This document shows positions 8,213 to 15,771 of a stretch of DNA of 22,792 bases, in pieces. The DNA lies in contig CAMPKU010000038.1 in assembly GCA_946887385.1 (NCBI GenBank), positions 1-22,792 of the forward strand, read 5' to 3'. The stretch is from an uncultured Gammaproteobacteria bacterium (GTDB lineage: Bacteria > Pseudomonadota > Gammaproteobacteria > Rariloculales > Rariloculaceae). The notes beneath the pieces were generated by a model. That model searched no databases. It had not been told where the DNA came from and was given only the letters and a program-made list of their open reading frames with translations. Position 1 is the stretch's first letter. Every line of letters starts with the position of its first letter. The position numbers were made by a program, and so were the translations under genes.

Positions 8213-9595
8213 ATGTCAATCAGCAAGCTTCTATCGGCGCTCGCGCTCGGCGCGTGCGTAGCCGTTCCCGCAGCGGCGCAGGAAAGCCTCATCGACGTGT
8301 ATCGGCGGGCGCTCGAGAACGACCCCACCGTCCGCCAAGCAGAGGCCACGTATCTTGCGAATGCGCAAGCGAAACCGATAGCCCGGTCCGCTCTGCTGCC
8401 GACGCTGAACTTGAGCTCGAACCTCCGCAACCAGTTCTCCGACTCGAAGGGCGGCGTCGAGCTTCCCGGCGGCGCCATCGTAGGCGGCGACCGCAACATC
8501 ACGGACAGCGACTCGGACGGCTGGGGCGTGAGCTTGACTCAAACCCTGTTCGATTGGGGCAACTTCGCCACCTTGCGACAGGCCGACAAGATCGTTGCAC
8601 GCGCCGAAACGCAGTACGCCACGGCGCAACAGGATCTGATGATCCGGGTCGCAACGAGGTACTTCAACGTGCTGGGCGCGGAGGACAACCTGGCGTCCGC
8701 CGTCGCGCAACGCGAAGCCGTAGCCCGGCAGCTCGAGCAATCGCAGCGCCGGTTCGAAGTGGGCCTCATCGCCATCACGGACGTGCAGGTGTCCCAGGCG
8801 GGCTATGACGAGGCCGTCGCGCTGGAGATCGAAGCGCAGCGCGCGCTCGCCACGTCGCACGAGTTCTTGCGCGAGATCATCGGTGAGATCCTCACCGACC
8901 TCGCGAGCCCCACGGAGGACTTGCCGCTGTTGTCGCCGGATCCTGCCAACGCCGAGGAATGGGTGCGCACGGCGCTGCAGCAGAACCTGCTGCTCGTGAC
9001 GAGCCGGCTGTCCACGGAGATTGCGCTCGACGACATCGCGATCCAACGCTCCAACCGTCTGCCGACGCTGAGCCTTTCGGCGCAGTACAACGAGAGCACG
9101 AACGAACGCTCGTCGGTGTCGATCGACAACGGCGTGAGAACTCCGGGCTTTCCGTCCACCACGCGGCCCGACGGCCGCAACTGGACGCTCGACTTGCGCT
9201 TTCCGCTGTTCACGGGCGGACTCAACCGCGCGCGAATCCAGCAAACGGTTTACCAGCATCGCTCGGCGCAGGAACAGCTCGAGCAGATCGCGCGGCAAAC
9301 CGAGCGCCAGACGCGCGACGCCTATCTCGGCGTAATCTCGGAGATCTCGCGCGTCCGCGCCCTGCGCCAGGCCGTGGAATCGAGCCGCACGGCGCTGCGA
9401 GCCACGGAGGCGGGCTTCGAGGTGGGCACGCAGACCGCGGTCGACGTGCTCCAGTCGCAGAATCTGCTGCGCCGGTCCGAGACGGCCTATTCGCAGAGCC
9501 GGTACGAGTACCTCTTGAACATCCTGCTGCTGAAGCAAGCCGCCGGCACGCTCGACGAAGACGACATCACGCAAGTCGACGGCTGGTTGCAGTAG
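8213..9595 (+). CDS. tolC: TolC family outer-membrane efflux channel
   Basis: A 460-residue precursor of the outer-membrane/periplasmic channel used by tripartite efflux pumps and type I secretion systems. The ATG at 8213 is preferred over the upstream in-frame GTG (8192) because it gives a clean signal peptide (MSISKLLSALALGACVAVPAAAQ, cleavage after AAAQ or AAA) and has AGGG about 10 bp upstream. The mature protein shows the internal duplication of the outer membrane efflux protein family: LIDVYRRALENDPTVRQAEA at the first repeat, later long amphipathic helices rich in E, R and Q, and the repeated 'RRFEVGLIAITDVQVSQ' and 'AGFEVGTQTAVDVLQSQ' segments. Length is within the TolC range (about 440-490). 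It is the last gene of the pcm-like/rhodanese/tolC cluster and converges on hldE. No pump genes are nearby, so it likely serves several systems. Confidence 0.93.
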   Translation: MSISKLLSALALGACVAVPAAAQESLIDVYRRALENDPTVRQAEATYLANAQAKPIARSALLPTLNLSSNLRNQFSDSKGGVELPGGAIVGGDRNITDSDSDGWGVSLTQTLFDWGNFATLRQADKIVARAETQYATAQQDLMIRVATRYFNVLGAEDNLASAVAQREAVARQLEQSQRRFEVGLIAITDVQVSQAGYDEAVALEIEAQRALATSHEFLREIIGEILTDLASPTEDLPLLSPDPANAEEWVRTALQQNLLLVTSRLSTEIALDDIAIQRSNRLPTLSLSAQYNESTNERSSVSIDNGVRTPGFPSTTRPDGRNWTLDLRFPLFTGGLNRARIQQTVYQHRSAQEQLEQIARQTERQTRDAYLGVISEISRVRALRQAVESSRTALRATEAGFEVGTQTAVDVLQSQNLLRRSETAYSQSRYEYLLNILLLKQAAGTLDEDDITQVDGWLQ

Positions 9596-9608
9596 AACGT
9601 TGACGCAA

Positions 9609-9639
9609 ACGGCGACGCGGCGTGCGCCGCGTCAGCCGT
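9609..9639. terminator. GC-rich hairpin between convergent tolC and hldE
   Basis: A strong inverted repeat: ACGGC (9609-9613) and GACGCGGC (9614-9621), loop GTGC, then GCCGCGTC (9626-9633), an unpaired A and GCCGT (9635-9639). It sits 13 bp after the tolC stop and overlaps the hldE stop codon. There is no T tract on either strand, so it may be a 3'-end-stabilising or bidirectional hairpin rather than a classical intrinsic terminator. Confidence 0.5.
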
Positions 9640-11077
9640 CCGAGCGGCGGAGCGCGTCGATCAGCGCGCTCGTCGAGCGGCCCGGCTTGAAGCCGAGCAC
9701 GCGCACCTCACCGCCGTTTTTGAGCACGGTATCGCCGCCGGCGATCTGCTCGACGCGGTAGTCGCCGCCCTTCACGAGCACGTCGGGCAGTACCTTCGCG
9801 ATGAGCTCGGCGGGCGTGTCCTCGCCGAACGGCACCACCCAGTCGACGGACGCGAGCCCCGCGAGCACCGCCATGCGATCGGCGAGCCCGTTGACGGGCC
9901 GGCTCGCGCCCTTGAGCCGCCGCACGGAGTCGTCGTCGTTGACTGCCACGATCAGCCGGTCGCCGCACGACTTGGCTTCCTCGAGATACGCCACGTGGCC
10001 TGCGTGCAAGATGTCGAAGCAGCCGTTGGTGAGCACCACGCGCTCGCCGCGGGCTTTCGCTTCGGCAACCAGCGGCACGAGCTCGGCCGCGGTCACCGGG
10101 CCGCGGCCGCCGCTGCCTTGCGAATGCAGCGCGTGCAAGAGCTCCGAGCGGCTCACGGTGGCGACGCCGATCTTACCGACGACGATGCTCGCACCCAGAT
10201 TCGCGAGCGCAGCCGCGGCCGGTGCATCGAGCCCTGCCGCAATCCCGGCCGCGAGTAGCGCCACCACCGTGTCGCCGGCACCGGTGACGTCGAACACTTC
10301 GCGCGTCTGCGCGGGCAGCGTGAACGGTTCCGCGCCGCGCTCGAACAACGTCATGCCGTGCTCGCCGCGGCTGAGCAGCAAAAGCTCGAGCTCGAGGTCG
10401 GCGCGCAGCGCCTCGCCTTTGCGCAGCACCTCCGCTTCGGAAGCGCACGGCCCAACCACGGATTCGAACTCGCCGCGGTTTGGTTTGAGCGCGTACGCGC
10501 CGCGATAGCGCGAGAAATCCGCGCCCTTCGGATCGATGACCACGGGCACGCCGGCGGCTCGACAGGCGGCGATCAATTCGGCGACTCGGCTCAACGTGCC
10601 TTTCGCATAATCGGAAAGAATCACCACGTTAGCTTGCGGCAGAAGTTTGACGAAGACCCGGCCGAGATCTTCGGCACACGTGTGCAGCGATTGCTCTGCG
10701 TCGATTCGCAGAAGCTGCTGGCTGCGCGCCAGCACGCGCAGCTTGTGAATCGTGGGCAGCGCGGCGGAGCGCACCAAGCTGCAGCGTACGCCGTGCTCCT
10801 CGAGCGAGCGCGTGAGGCGCTCGCCGCGCTCGTCCTGCCCAACGATGGCGGCCAGAACGCTTCCGGCGCCAAGAGCCGCCACGTTCAACGCAACGTTCGC
10901 GGCGCCGCCGGGCCGCTGCTCGGCCGAGCGCGCGCTCACCACGGGAACCGGGGCTTCGGGAGAGATCCTGGCGGTGTCGCCGAACCAGTACTCGTCGAGC
11001 ATGGCGTCGCCGGCAACGAGCACTTTGAGCTTCGAAAAGTCTGGAACTGTCAGCGTCACCGGGGCCCCGAGTCGCAT
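9632..11077 (-). CDS. hldE: Bifunctional heptose 7-phosphate kinase / heptose 1-phosphate adenylyltransferase HldE
   Basis: A 481-residue cytosolic enzyme of ADP-heptose synthesis for the LPS inner core. The N-terminal PfkB/ribokinase domain (about 12-320) carries AGDAMLDEYWFG and ARISPEAPVPVV (22-47), the PGGAANVA glycine-rich segment (57-64) and the catalytic GAGD (266-269), and phosphorylates D-glycero-D-manno-heptose 7-phosphate. The C-terminal nucleotidyltransferase domain (about 345-480) has TNGCFDILHAGH (350-361) with the HxGH signature and transfers AMP. Both catalytic motifs are intact and the length matches E. coli HldE (477). ATG 11077 is kept as start; a GTG seven codons in is also possible. 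It is convergent with tolC and separated upstream from the nrdJ operon by that operon's terminator, so it should have its own promoter in 11078-11102 or further upstream. Confidence 0.95.
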   Translation of the reverse strand: MRLGAPVTLTVPDFSKLKVLVAGDAMLDEYWFGDTARISPEAPVPVVSARSAEQRPGGAANVALNVAALGAGSVLAAIVGQDERGERLTRSLEEHGVRCSLVRSAALPTIHKLRVLARSQQLLRIDAEQSLHTCAEDLGRVFVKLLPQANVVILSDYAKGTLSRVAELIAACRAAGVPVVIDPKGADFSRYRGAYALKPNRGEFESVVGPCASEAEVLRKGEALRADLELELLLLSRGEHGMTLFERGAEPFTLPAQTREVFDVTGAGDTVVALLAAGIAAGLDAPAAAALANLGASIVVGKIGVATVSRSELLHALHSQGSGGRGPVTAAELVPLVAEAKARGERVVLTNGCFDILHAGHVAYLEEAKSCGDRLIVAVNDDDSVRRLKGASRPVNGLADRMAVLAGLASVDWVVPFGEDTPAELIAKVLPDVLVKGGDYRVEQIAGGDTVLKNGGEVRVLGFKPGRSTSALIDALRRSDG

Positions 11078-11102
11078 CGACGGAGTTGCGTCATTCTAGG
11101 GG

Positions 11103-11139
11103 AAAAAAGGGTCCGCCCCGATTTCTCAAAGGGCGGACC
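11103..11139 (-). terminator. Rho-independent terminator of the nrdJa-nrdJb operon
   Basis: Read on the minus strand, GGTCCGCCC (11139-11131), a 12-base loop and GGGCGGACC (11118-11110) form a perfect 9-bp GC-rich stem, followed by C and a run of six T (11108-11103). It lies about 120 bp after the nrdJb stop and just before hldE on the same strand, so it should insulate hldE from nrdJ transcription. Confidence 0.8.
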
Positions 11140-11258
11140 AACGGCGGACTGGTACGAACCTTAAGACCGTAGCTCCGTTCGAAGCCGGCACGTGTTGGCC
11201 GGCGACCGCCATGGATGGCGAGAGCGCCGCAAACGCTGGAGCCGATTTGCGGCCACTC

Positions 11259-11963
11259 CTAGCCGCACTTCGAATAACCGCAGTTCAAACAGGTCATGCA
11301 GCCGTCGAGCATCACGGCGGCGGCCGTGTTGCACTTCGTGCACAGCTGCGCGCCCTCCGGGAAGCTGTTGTTCGCGAACGCATCCTTCTGGCTGCCGCGG
11401 GCCTCGAACTCCGCCTTCTTCTTGGCCAGAAACTCTTTCTGCTCGTCGCTCAAGTCCGGCCCTTTGAGCAGGCCGATCTCGATCAGGTGCTTTTCGACGA
11501 TGTGGCCGAGCTCGGCGATGATCGACGGCATGAACTTGCCGCCCGGCTGCCAGTAGCCGCCGCGCGGATCGAAGACGGCTTTGAGCTCGTCGACGAGGAA
11601 CGTGACGTCGCCGCCCTTGCGGAACACGGCCGACATGATGCGCGTGAGCGCAACGATCCACTGATAGTGATCGAGGTTCTTCGAGTTGATGAAGATCTCG
11701 AACGGCCGCCGCTGCTCGTGCTGCGTGCCTTCGTTGAGCACGATGTCGTTGATCGTGACGTACATCGCGTGATCGGAGACCGGCGTCTTCACCTTGTACG
11801 TGGAGCCGATGAGCACCTCGGGGCGCTCGAGCTTCTCGTGCATCCTGATGACGTTGGATTCGGGCGCACGCTCGGGCGCCGGCTTCGCCGGCTCGTCATC
11901 CTTCGCGACGTTGTACTTGACGATCTTCTTGTCGATGGTGATGCGGGCCATGGGCATTCTCAC
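11259..11963 (-). CDS. nrdJb: Class II ribonucleotide reductase small companion subunit NrdJb
   Basis: A 234-residue protein that directly follows nrdJa. In Pseudomonas aeruginosa the adenosylcobalamin-dependent reductase is split into NrdJa (catalytic) and NrdJb (about 25 kDa, needed for turnover); this gene matches NrdJb in size, position and content. The N-terminus MARITIDKKIVKY leads into a TSCPD-like region. The C-terminal tail has six cysteines: C208-x2-C211, C222-x2-C225, C228 and C233. It looks like a zinc ribbon plus a terminal redox-active pair that would re-reduce the active-site disulfide of NrdJa. The listed GTG start (11961-11963) overlaps the nrdJa stop as GTGA, implying translational coupling; the ATG at 11949-11951 fits the family N-terminus better and may be the real start. 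A rho-independent terminator follows. Confidence 0.88.
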   Translation of the reverse strand: MRMPMARITIDKKIVKYNVAKDDEPAKPAPERAPESNVIRMHEKLERPEVLIGSTYKVKTPVSDHAMYVTINDIVLNEGTQHEQRRPFEIFINSKNLDHYQWIVALTRIMSAVFRKGGDVTFLVDELKAVFDPRGGYWQPGGKFMPSIIAELGHIVEKHLIEIGLLKGPDLSDEQKEFLAKKKAEFEARGSQKDAFANNSFPEGAQLCTKCNTAAAVMLDGCMTCLNCGYSKCG

Positions 11964-14900
11964 AGCTTGCCGTAGTAGCCCTCTTTGAGGGCATCGAACA
12001 GGTTGGCGGCCGTATGCGTCTCGCCGTCGTAGACGATCTCCTCGTCACCCTTGGCTTCGACGACCGAGCCGTCCTCGAGCGTGAAGCGGTAGGTGGTGTT
12101 CTTGAGATCTTTTTCTTGCACGAGCACGCCTTGGAAGGCCTCCGGGTTGAAGCGGAACGTGGTGCACCCCTTCAAGCCCTTCTCGTGGGCGTAGAGGTAA
12201 ATGTCCTTGAACTTCTCGTATGGATAGTCCGTGGGCACGTTCGCGGTTTTCGAGATCGACGAATCGATCCATTTCTGCGACGCAGCCTGAATGTCGACGT
12301 GCTCGCGCGGCGTGATGTCCTCGGAGCTCACGAAGTAGTCCGGCAGCTTCTCACCGGGCTTCGTGGAGCCCGGCAGCGCGCGCGGATTCACGAGCGCGCG
12401 ATACGCGAGCAGCTCGAACGAAAAGACGTCGACCTTCTCTTTCGACTTCTTGCCCTGGCGAATCACGTTGCGGAAATAATGATGCGCGAACGACGGCTCG
12501 ATGCCGTTGCTCGCGTTGTTGGCCAGCGATAGCGAAATCGTGCCCGTCGGCGCGATCGAGCTGTGGTGCGTGAAGCGCGCACCGTACTCCTCGAGCTGCT
12601 CGACGAGCTCCGGCGCCACCTCGCGCACGCGCTGCATGTAGCGGCTGTAACGGCTATGCAGAATGCGGCCCGGAATGCGCTGGCCCACCTTCCAGCCGTC
12701 GGCGGCCATCTCGGGCCGCTTGCGCAGCATGACTTCGGTGACCTCGAACTCTTCGAGCAGGATGGGCGCCGGACCCTTCTCCTTCGCGAGCTCTAGGCCC
12801 ATTTGCCAACCCGCGACGGCCAGCTCACGCGACACGTCTTCGGTGAACTTGATCGACTCCGGCGAGCCGTAGCGCATGCCGAGCAGCGCCGTGGCCGAGC
12901 CCAATCCTAAGAACCCCATGCCGTGGCGGCGCTTGCGCATGATCTCGTCGCGCTGCTTCGGCAGCGGCAAGCCGTTGACCTCGACGACGTTGTCGAGCAT
13001 GCGCGTGAACACCCTCACGACTTCGCGGAACTCGTCCCAGTCGAAAAACGCGTGGTCGCTGAACGGCGCGACGACGAACTTCGTGAGGTTGATCGAGCCG
13101 AGCAGGCAGGCGCCGTACGGAGGGAGCCCCTGCTCGCCGCATGGGTTCGTCGCGCGGATGTCTTCGCACCACCAGTTGTTGTTCATCTCGTTCATGCGGT
13201 CGATCAACACAAAACCCGGTTCGGCGAAGTCGTACGTCGACGACATGATCATGTCCCAGACGCGTCGAGCGGGGAGCGTGCGATACACCTTGCAGGCGAC
13301 GAGACCGCTCTCGTTCGCGACGTAATCGCTGACGGTCGGCCATTCGCGCCAAATGACTTGCTCAGGATCTGCGAGATCGACTTCGCCTTCCGACGCCTCT
13401 TGCCGCGTCAGCGGGAAAGCGAGGTGCCAAGGGCGGTCCTCTTTAACGGCCCGGACGAACTCATCAGTAATCAGCAGCGACAGATTGAACTGTCGGAGTC
13501 GGCCGTCTTCGCGCTTCGCACGGATGAAATCGAGCACGTCCGGGTGCCCAATGTCGAACGTGCCCATCTGCGCGCCGCGCCGCCCGCCGGCCGACGAGAC
13601 GGTGAAACACATCTTGTCGTAGATATCCATGAACGACAGCGGGCCCGAGGTATAGGCGCCCGCACCGCTGACGTAGGCGCCGCGCGGCCGCAACGTCGAA
13701 AACTCGTAGCCGATACCGCAGTTGTGAATGACGACGAGGCCACCGCAACCCGCCACGTAGTTGTTGTGCTCTTCGACCGTAAAGTCGTAGAACGTTTCCG
13801 ATTCGTCCACGCCACGACGCACCGCTTCAACGGGACGTAACGTGCGCGCGAAACTGATCAGACGGCTCAGATCGGGAAACCGCGCTGCCCATCGATCGAG
13901 CCAAATGCGGCTCACGACGCGTGCGCGGTGATAGCCATGATAGAAACCGAGCCGCTGGCGTTCGAGATGCCCAATGCCGGCGCTCTTTTCCACGAGCGCC
14001 GCGCTCAGCTCTTCAGGCAAGACATACCGATCGTACTGTCCCGACTGGCGGGTACAGCGCAAGATCCGTTCGCGCTTGCGGCTGTCCGCCATGTACTTCG
14101 CCACAATCCGCAGGAACGCGGAGTCCGCGATCTTGAGAACCGCGCCGCCGTTATCGATAAACAGACGCTCGCGATATATGCGGCTGCGCGGCGTGCACTC
14201 CGTCACGGAGCCGTGCACGCCGAACAACCCAAGGAGCGTTTTGAGCTCTGACGCGAACGCGACGTTCTGCATGCGGATCGATGCGTGGCCCGTCTCCGCC
14301 ACTACCGTGCCATCGGTGTCGATGAGCCCCGCGAGAAACGGCAGAAAGTACTCCTCCGGGCGGTCGGCGATCCAGCGCGGGACGCGCAAAGTTGCGCTTT
14401 TGCTACCGATCTGGCGATCGAAAAAGTCGGCCGCCTGGCTCGCGGCGAAGCTCGCCACGGTGAAATCCCAGACGGGCGTTCCGTTGATCGTGGCGGCGGC
14501 AACGACTTTGGCTTCCGTAGAGTAATAGGTTCGGAAGAAGGCGGCGTATCGCTCGACCACCTCACGCTCGGCCGCGCGAATCTTGAAGACCAGTCGCTGG
14601 CCGGCGGCCCGGGCTTGAGCCGCCCATACGCTCCGCGACGGCTTGTACTCCTTGCGTTTCGGGTACGCAGAGCCGTCACCGAGGTGGGCACCTGCGAACC
14701 AGGCCTCCGTGCTCCGCGCCCTACCCGCATTCCATGGAAACCGGTAGTGAACGAGCGCATCGTCGTCACGCACGTCGTCTGCCCGCGTGTACAGCGTTTG
14801 CCCCGCCCGATAGACGAGCACGGGATGTTTCACGGACGTGCGAAGACGTGCGCCGTTCGAAACGATTTCGATGTTCTCATCTCGCGGCACGTGCGTCGTC

Positions 14901-15427
14901 ATATGGCGCAGGATCGGCTTCATCTCGAAGCGGCTGGCGCGCCGGTTATAGCTGAGGATGAGCGCGTGCCGTTCCTCGACGGCGCGATCGGCGGTTACGA
15001 GCCCGCGGTCCGTGTACACCATCGTGCCTGGTGCGACGCACCCCGCCTTCAGCGTAAGCCCCGCCTCGTGAACCTTATCGAGAATGTCGTGCATCGAATC
15101 GCGGATCGTGCCCGACACCGTGCAGTTGATCGTGGACGTGGCGGGCTTGTGATATTCGGCGCCGGCATTGGAGGTAATGCGGCCGGCCGGAATTGCGCCG
15201 CGTTGCAGCGCCCACAGAAAGCGGTCGTACCACTCGCCACGCTTCGCCGGATCTTCGACGGCCGCGAGCGCTTTGGCGACGCGCTCGTACGTGCCCTGAA
15301 TATCGCGGTCCACCGGCTCGCCCGACTTCGTCTTGAGCCGGTACTTGGTGTCCCAGATATTGTATGAGGCTTCCTGCAGAGCGATGTCCGCGAGTCTCGT
15401 GGCTTTGAGCTCAAAGGCCATGTTCAT
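11960..15427 (-). CDS. nrdJa: Class II (adenosylcobalamin-dependent) ribonucleotide reductase NrdJa, interrupted by an intein
   Basis: A 1155-residue precursor; removing intein residues 130-569 leaves a 715-residue NrdJa that reduces ribonucleotides to 2'-deoxyribonucleotides with a B12-generated thiyl radical, independently of oxygen. The radical site NPCGE is at 761-765 (N761, C763, E765), and the redox cysteines are C102 (STINCTVSG) and C774 (YGACLLGSINL). Other reductase signatures are CGIGYEFSTLRPRG after the intein and SSIAPTGTISL near the C-terminus. The protein lacks its own C-terminal cysteine tail, which is encoded by the overlapping nrdJb. The start ATG 15425-15427 has a second ATG two codons later. 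Upstream lie a TTGACA promoter and two candidate NrdR boxes. Activity depends on protein splicing, because the intein sits in the catalytic domain. Confidence 0.95.
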   Translation of the reverse strand: MNMAFELKATRLADIALQEASYNIWDTKYRLKTKSGEPVDRDIQGTYERVAKALAAVEDPAKRGEWYDRFLWALQRGAIPAGRITSNAGAEYHKPATSTINCTVSGTIRDSMHDILDKVHEAGLTLKAGCVAPGTMVYTDRGLVTADRAVEERHALILSYNRRASRFEMKPILRHMTTHVPRDENIEIVSNGARLRTSVKHPVLVYRAGQTLYTRADDVRDDDALVHYRFPWNAGRARSTEAWFAGAHLGDGSAYPKRKEYKPSRSVWAAQARAAGQRLVFKIRAAEREVVERYAAFFRTYYSTEAKVVAAATINGTPVWDFTVASFAASQAADFFDRQIGSKSATLRVPRWIADRPEEYFLPFLAGLIDTDGTVVAETGHASIRMQNVAFASELKTLLGLFGVHGSVTECTPRSRIYRERLFIDNGGAVLKIADSAFLRIVAKYMADSRKRERILRCTRQSGQYDRYVLPEELSAALVEKSAGIGHLERQRLGFYHGYHRARVVSRIWLDRWAARFPDLSRLISFARTLRPVEAVRRGVDESETFYDFTVEEHNNYVAGCGGLVVIHNCGIGYEFSTLRPRGAYVSGAGAYTSGPLSFMDIYDKMCFTVSSAGGRRGAQMGTFDIGHPDVLDFIRAKREDGRLRQFNLSLLITDEFVRAVKEDRPWHLAFPLTRQEASEGEVDLADPEQVIWREWPTVSDYVANESGLVACKVYRTLPARRVWDMIMSSTYDFAEPGFVLIDRMNEMNNNWWCEDIRATNPCGEQGLPPYGACLLGSINLTKFVVAPFSDHAFFDWDEFREVVRVFTRMLDNVVEVNGLPLPKQRDEIMRKRRHGMGFLGLGSATALLGMRYGSPESIKFTEDVSRELAVAGWQMGLELAKEKGPAPILLEEFEVTEVMLRKRPEMAADGWKVGQRIPGRILHSRYSRYMQRVREVAPELVEQLEEYGARFTHHSSIAPTGTISLSLANNASNGIEPSFAHHYFRNVIRQGKKSKEKVDVFSFELLAYRALVNPRALPGSTKPGEKLPDYFVSSEDITPREHVDIQAASQKWIDSSISKTANVPTDYPYEKFKDIYLYAHEKGLKGCTTFRFNPEAFQGVLVQEKDLKNTTYRFTLEDGSVVEAKGDEEIVYDGETHTAANLFDALKEGYYGKL
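13721..15040 (-). mobile_element. In-frame intein with LAGLIDADG homing endonuclease inside NrdJa
   Basis: Residues 130-569 of the NrdJa precursor (440 aa) form an intein. Block A begins with Cys130 (CVAPGTMVYTDRGLV). Block B reads SVKHPV with His201. Two dodecapeptide endonuclease motifs are present, AGAHLGDG (246-252, Asp251) and LAGLIDTDG (365-373, Asp370 and Asp372). Block F is FYDFTVEEHNNYVAG (546-560), and block G ends VVIHN with His568 and Asn569, followed by extein Cys570. All splicing residues (Cys1, block B His, penultimate His, terminal Asn, Cys+1) are intact, so autocatalytic excision should join LTLKAG to CGIGYEF. The endonuclease acidic residues are also present, so homing activity is plausible. 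Boundaries are set by the splice-site residues and agree with the 715-residue extein length. An unusual GCGG insertion (560-563) lies just before the terminal strand. Confidence 0.95.
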
Positions 15428-15501
15428 AGGTGCTCGTGATCCCCCAACGCTAACCGTAACCCCACCCCGGTTAAACTCTTTCGACCGGCTACGTTTCCCG
15501 C

Positions 15502-15544
15502 AGTTTTCGTCGCGAAAAACTCCCCGTTGACTGCTTTCGCAGCC
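15502..15544 (-). other. Two adjacent hairpins in the predicted nrdJa 5' leader
   Basis: On the minus strand, GGCTGC-GAAA-GCAGTC (15544-15529) forms a 6-bp stem (one G-U pair) capped by a GNRA tetraloop. Directly after it, AGTTTT and AAAACT (ends of 15521-15502) pair around an 8-base loop. Both fall between the predicted transcription start (about 15598) and the nrdJa ATG (15427), in a leader of about 170 nt. No known riboswitch consensus was seen. Confidence 0.4.
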
Positions 15545-15577
15545 TTAGCCAGTGAATAGTTTTTTTGCAAAGGCGCG

Positions 15578-15593
15578 ACACAAGATCTTGTGC
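15578..15593. promoter_or_regulatory. NrdR-box-like operator 1
   Basis: The 16-mer ACACAAGATCTTGTGC contains a perfect 14-bp palindrome (15579-15592) and matches the NrdR box consensus acaCwAtATaTwGtgt at the core CwAnATnTwG. It starts a few bases downstream of the expected transcription start of the nrdJa promoter, a position where a bound repressor would block initiation. NrdR is the ATP/dATP-sensing repressor of ribonucleotide reductase genes. Confidence 0.75.
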
Positions 15594-15604
15594 CGTTGGG
15601 TTGT

Positions 15605-15633
15605 AGAGTAGGCCTGGCCGAAATAGCTGTCAA
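15605..15633 (-). promoter_or_regulatory. Predicted sigma70 promoter of nrdJa-nrdJb
   Basis: On the minus strand a perfect -35 TTGACA (15633-15628) is followed after 17 bp by TACTCT (15610-15605), which keeps only the first two and last bases of the -10 consensus. The expected start is near 15598, about 170 nt before the nrdJa ATG and immediately upstream of NrdR box 1. Confidence 0.55.
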
Positions 15634-15755
15634 GGTTTTATGACAAAATTTTTACCGCCTTAGTTTCTTTCACAATCATATACTTAGAGTCTATACCGTG
15701 GAACGTGTCGAAAATATTTTTCAAGTCGCAGACGAGCGGTTATGGGCGGTCTCGA

Positions 15756-15771
15756 CCACAACATCTTGTGC
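15756..15771. promoter_or_regulatory. NrdR-box-like operator 2
   Basis: The 16-mer CCACAACATCTTGTGC keeps the NrdR core CwAnATnTwG and closely resembles box 1. Its centre is 178 bp from the centre of box 1, far more than the roughly three helical turns usual between paired NrdR boxes. It lies about 120 bp upstream of the predicted nrdJa -35 and about 140 bp before the divergent protease gene, so it could act on either. Confidence 0.55.

Noticed and set aside
8231..9574. 447-codon frame antisense to tolC
   Set aside because: Mirrors tolC, with no motif, no start signal and biased composition.
13721..15040. Intein region as a separate homing-endonuclease gene or a frameshifted nrdJa
   Set aside because: The reading frame is continuous through both junctions and the splice residues are intact, so it is a single precursor.
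14285..15367. 360-codon plus-strand frame opposite the intein
   Set aside because: No domain is recognisable, and it spans the intein-extein junction, which a real nested gene would be unlikely to do.
15428..15600. Adenosylcobalamin riboswitch before nrdJa
   Set aside because: I looked for the B12-box and the conserved GCCACTG-type core on the minus strand and found neither.
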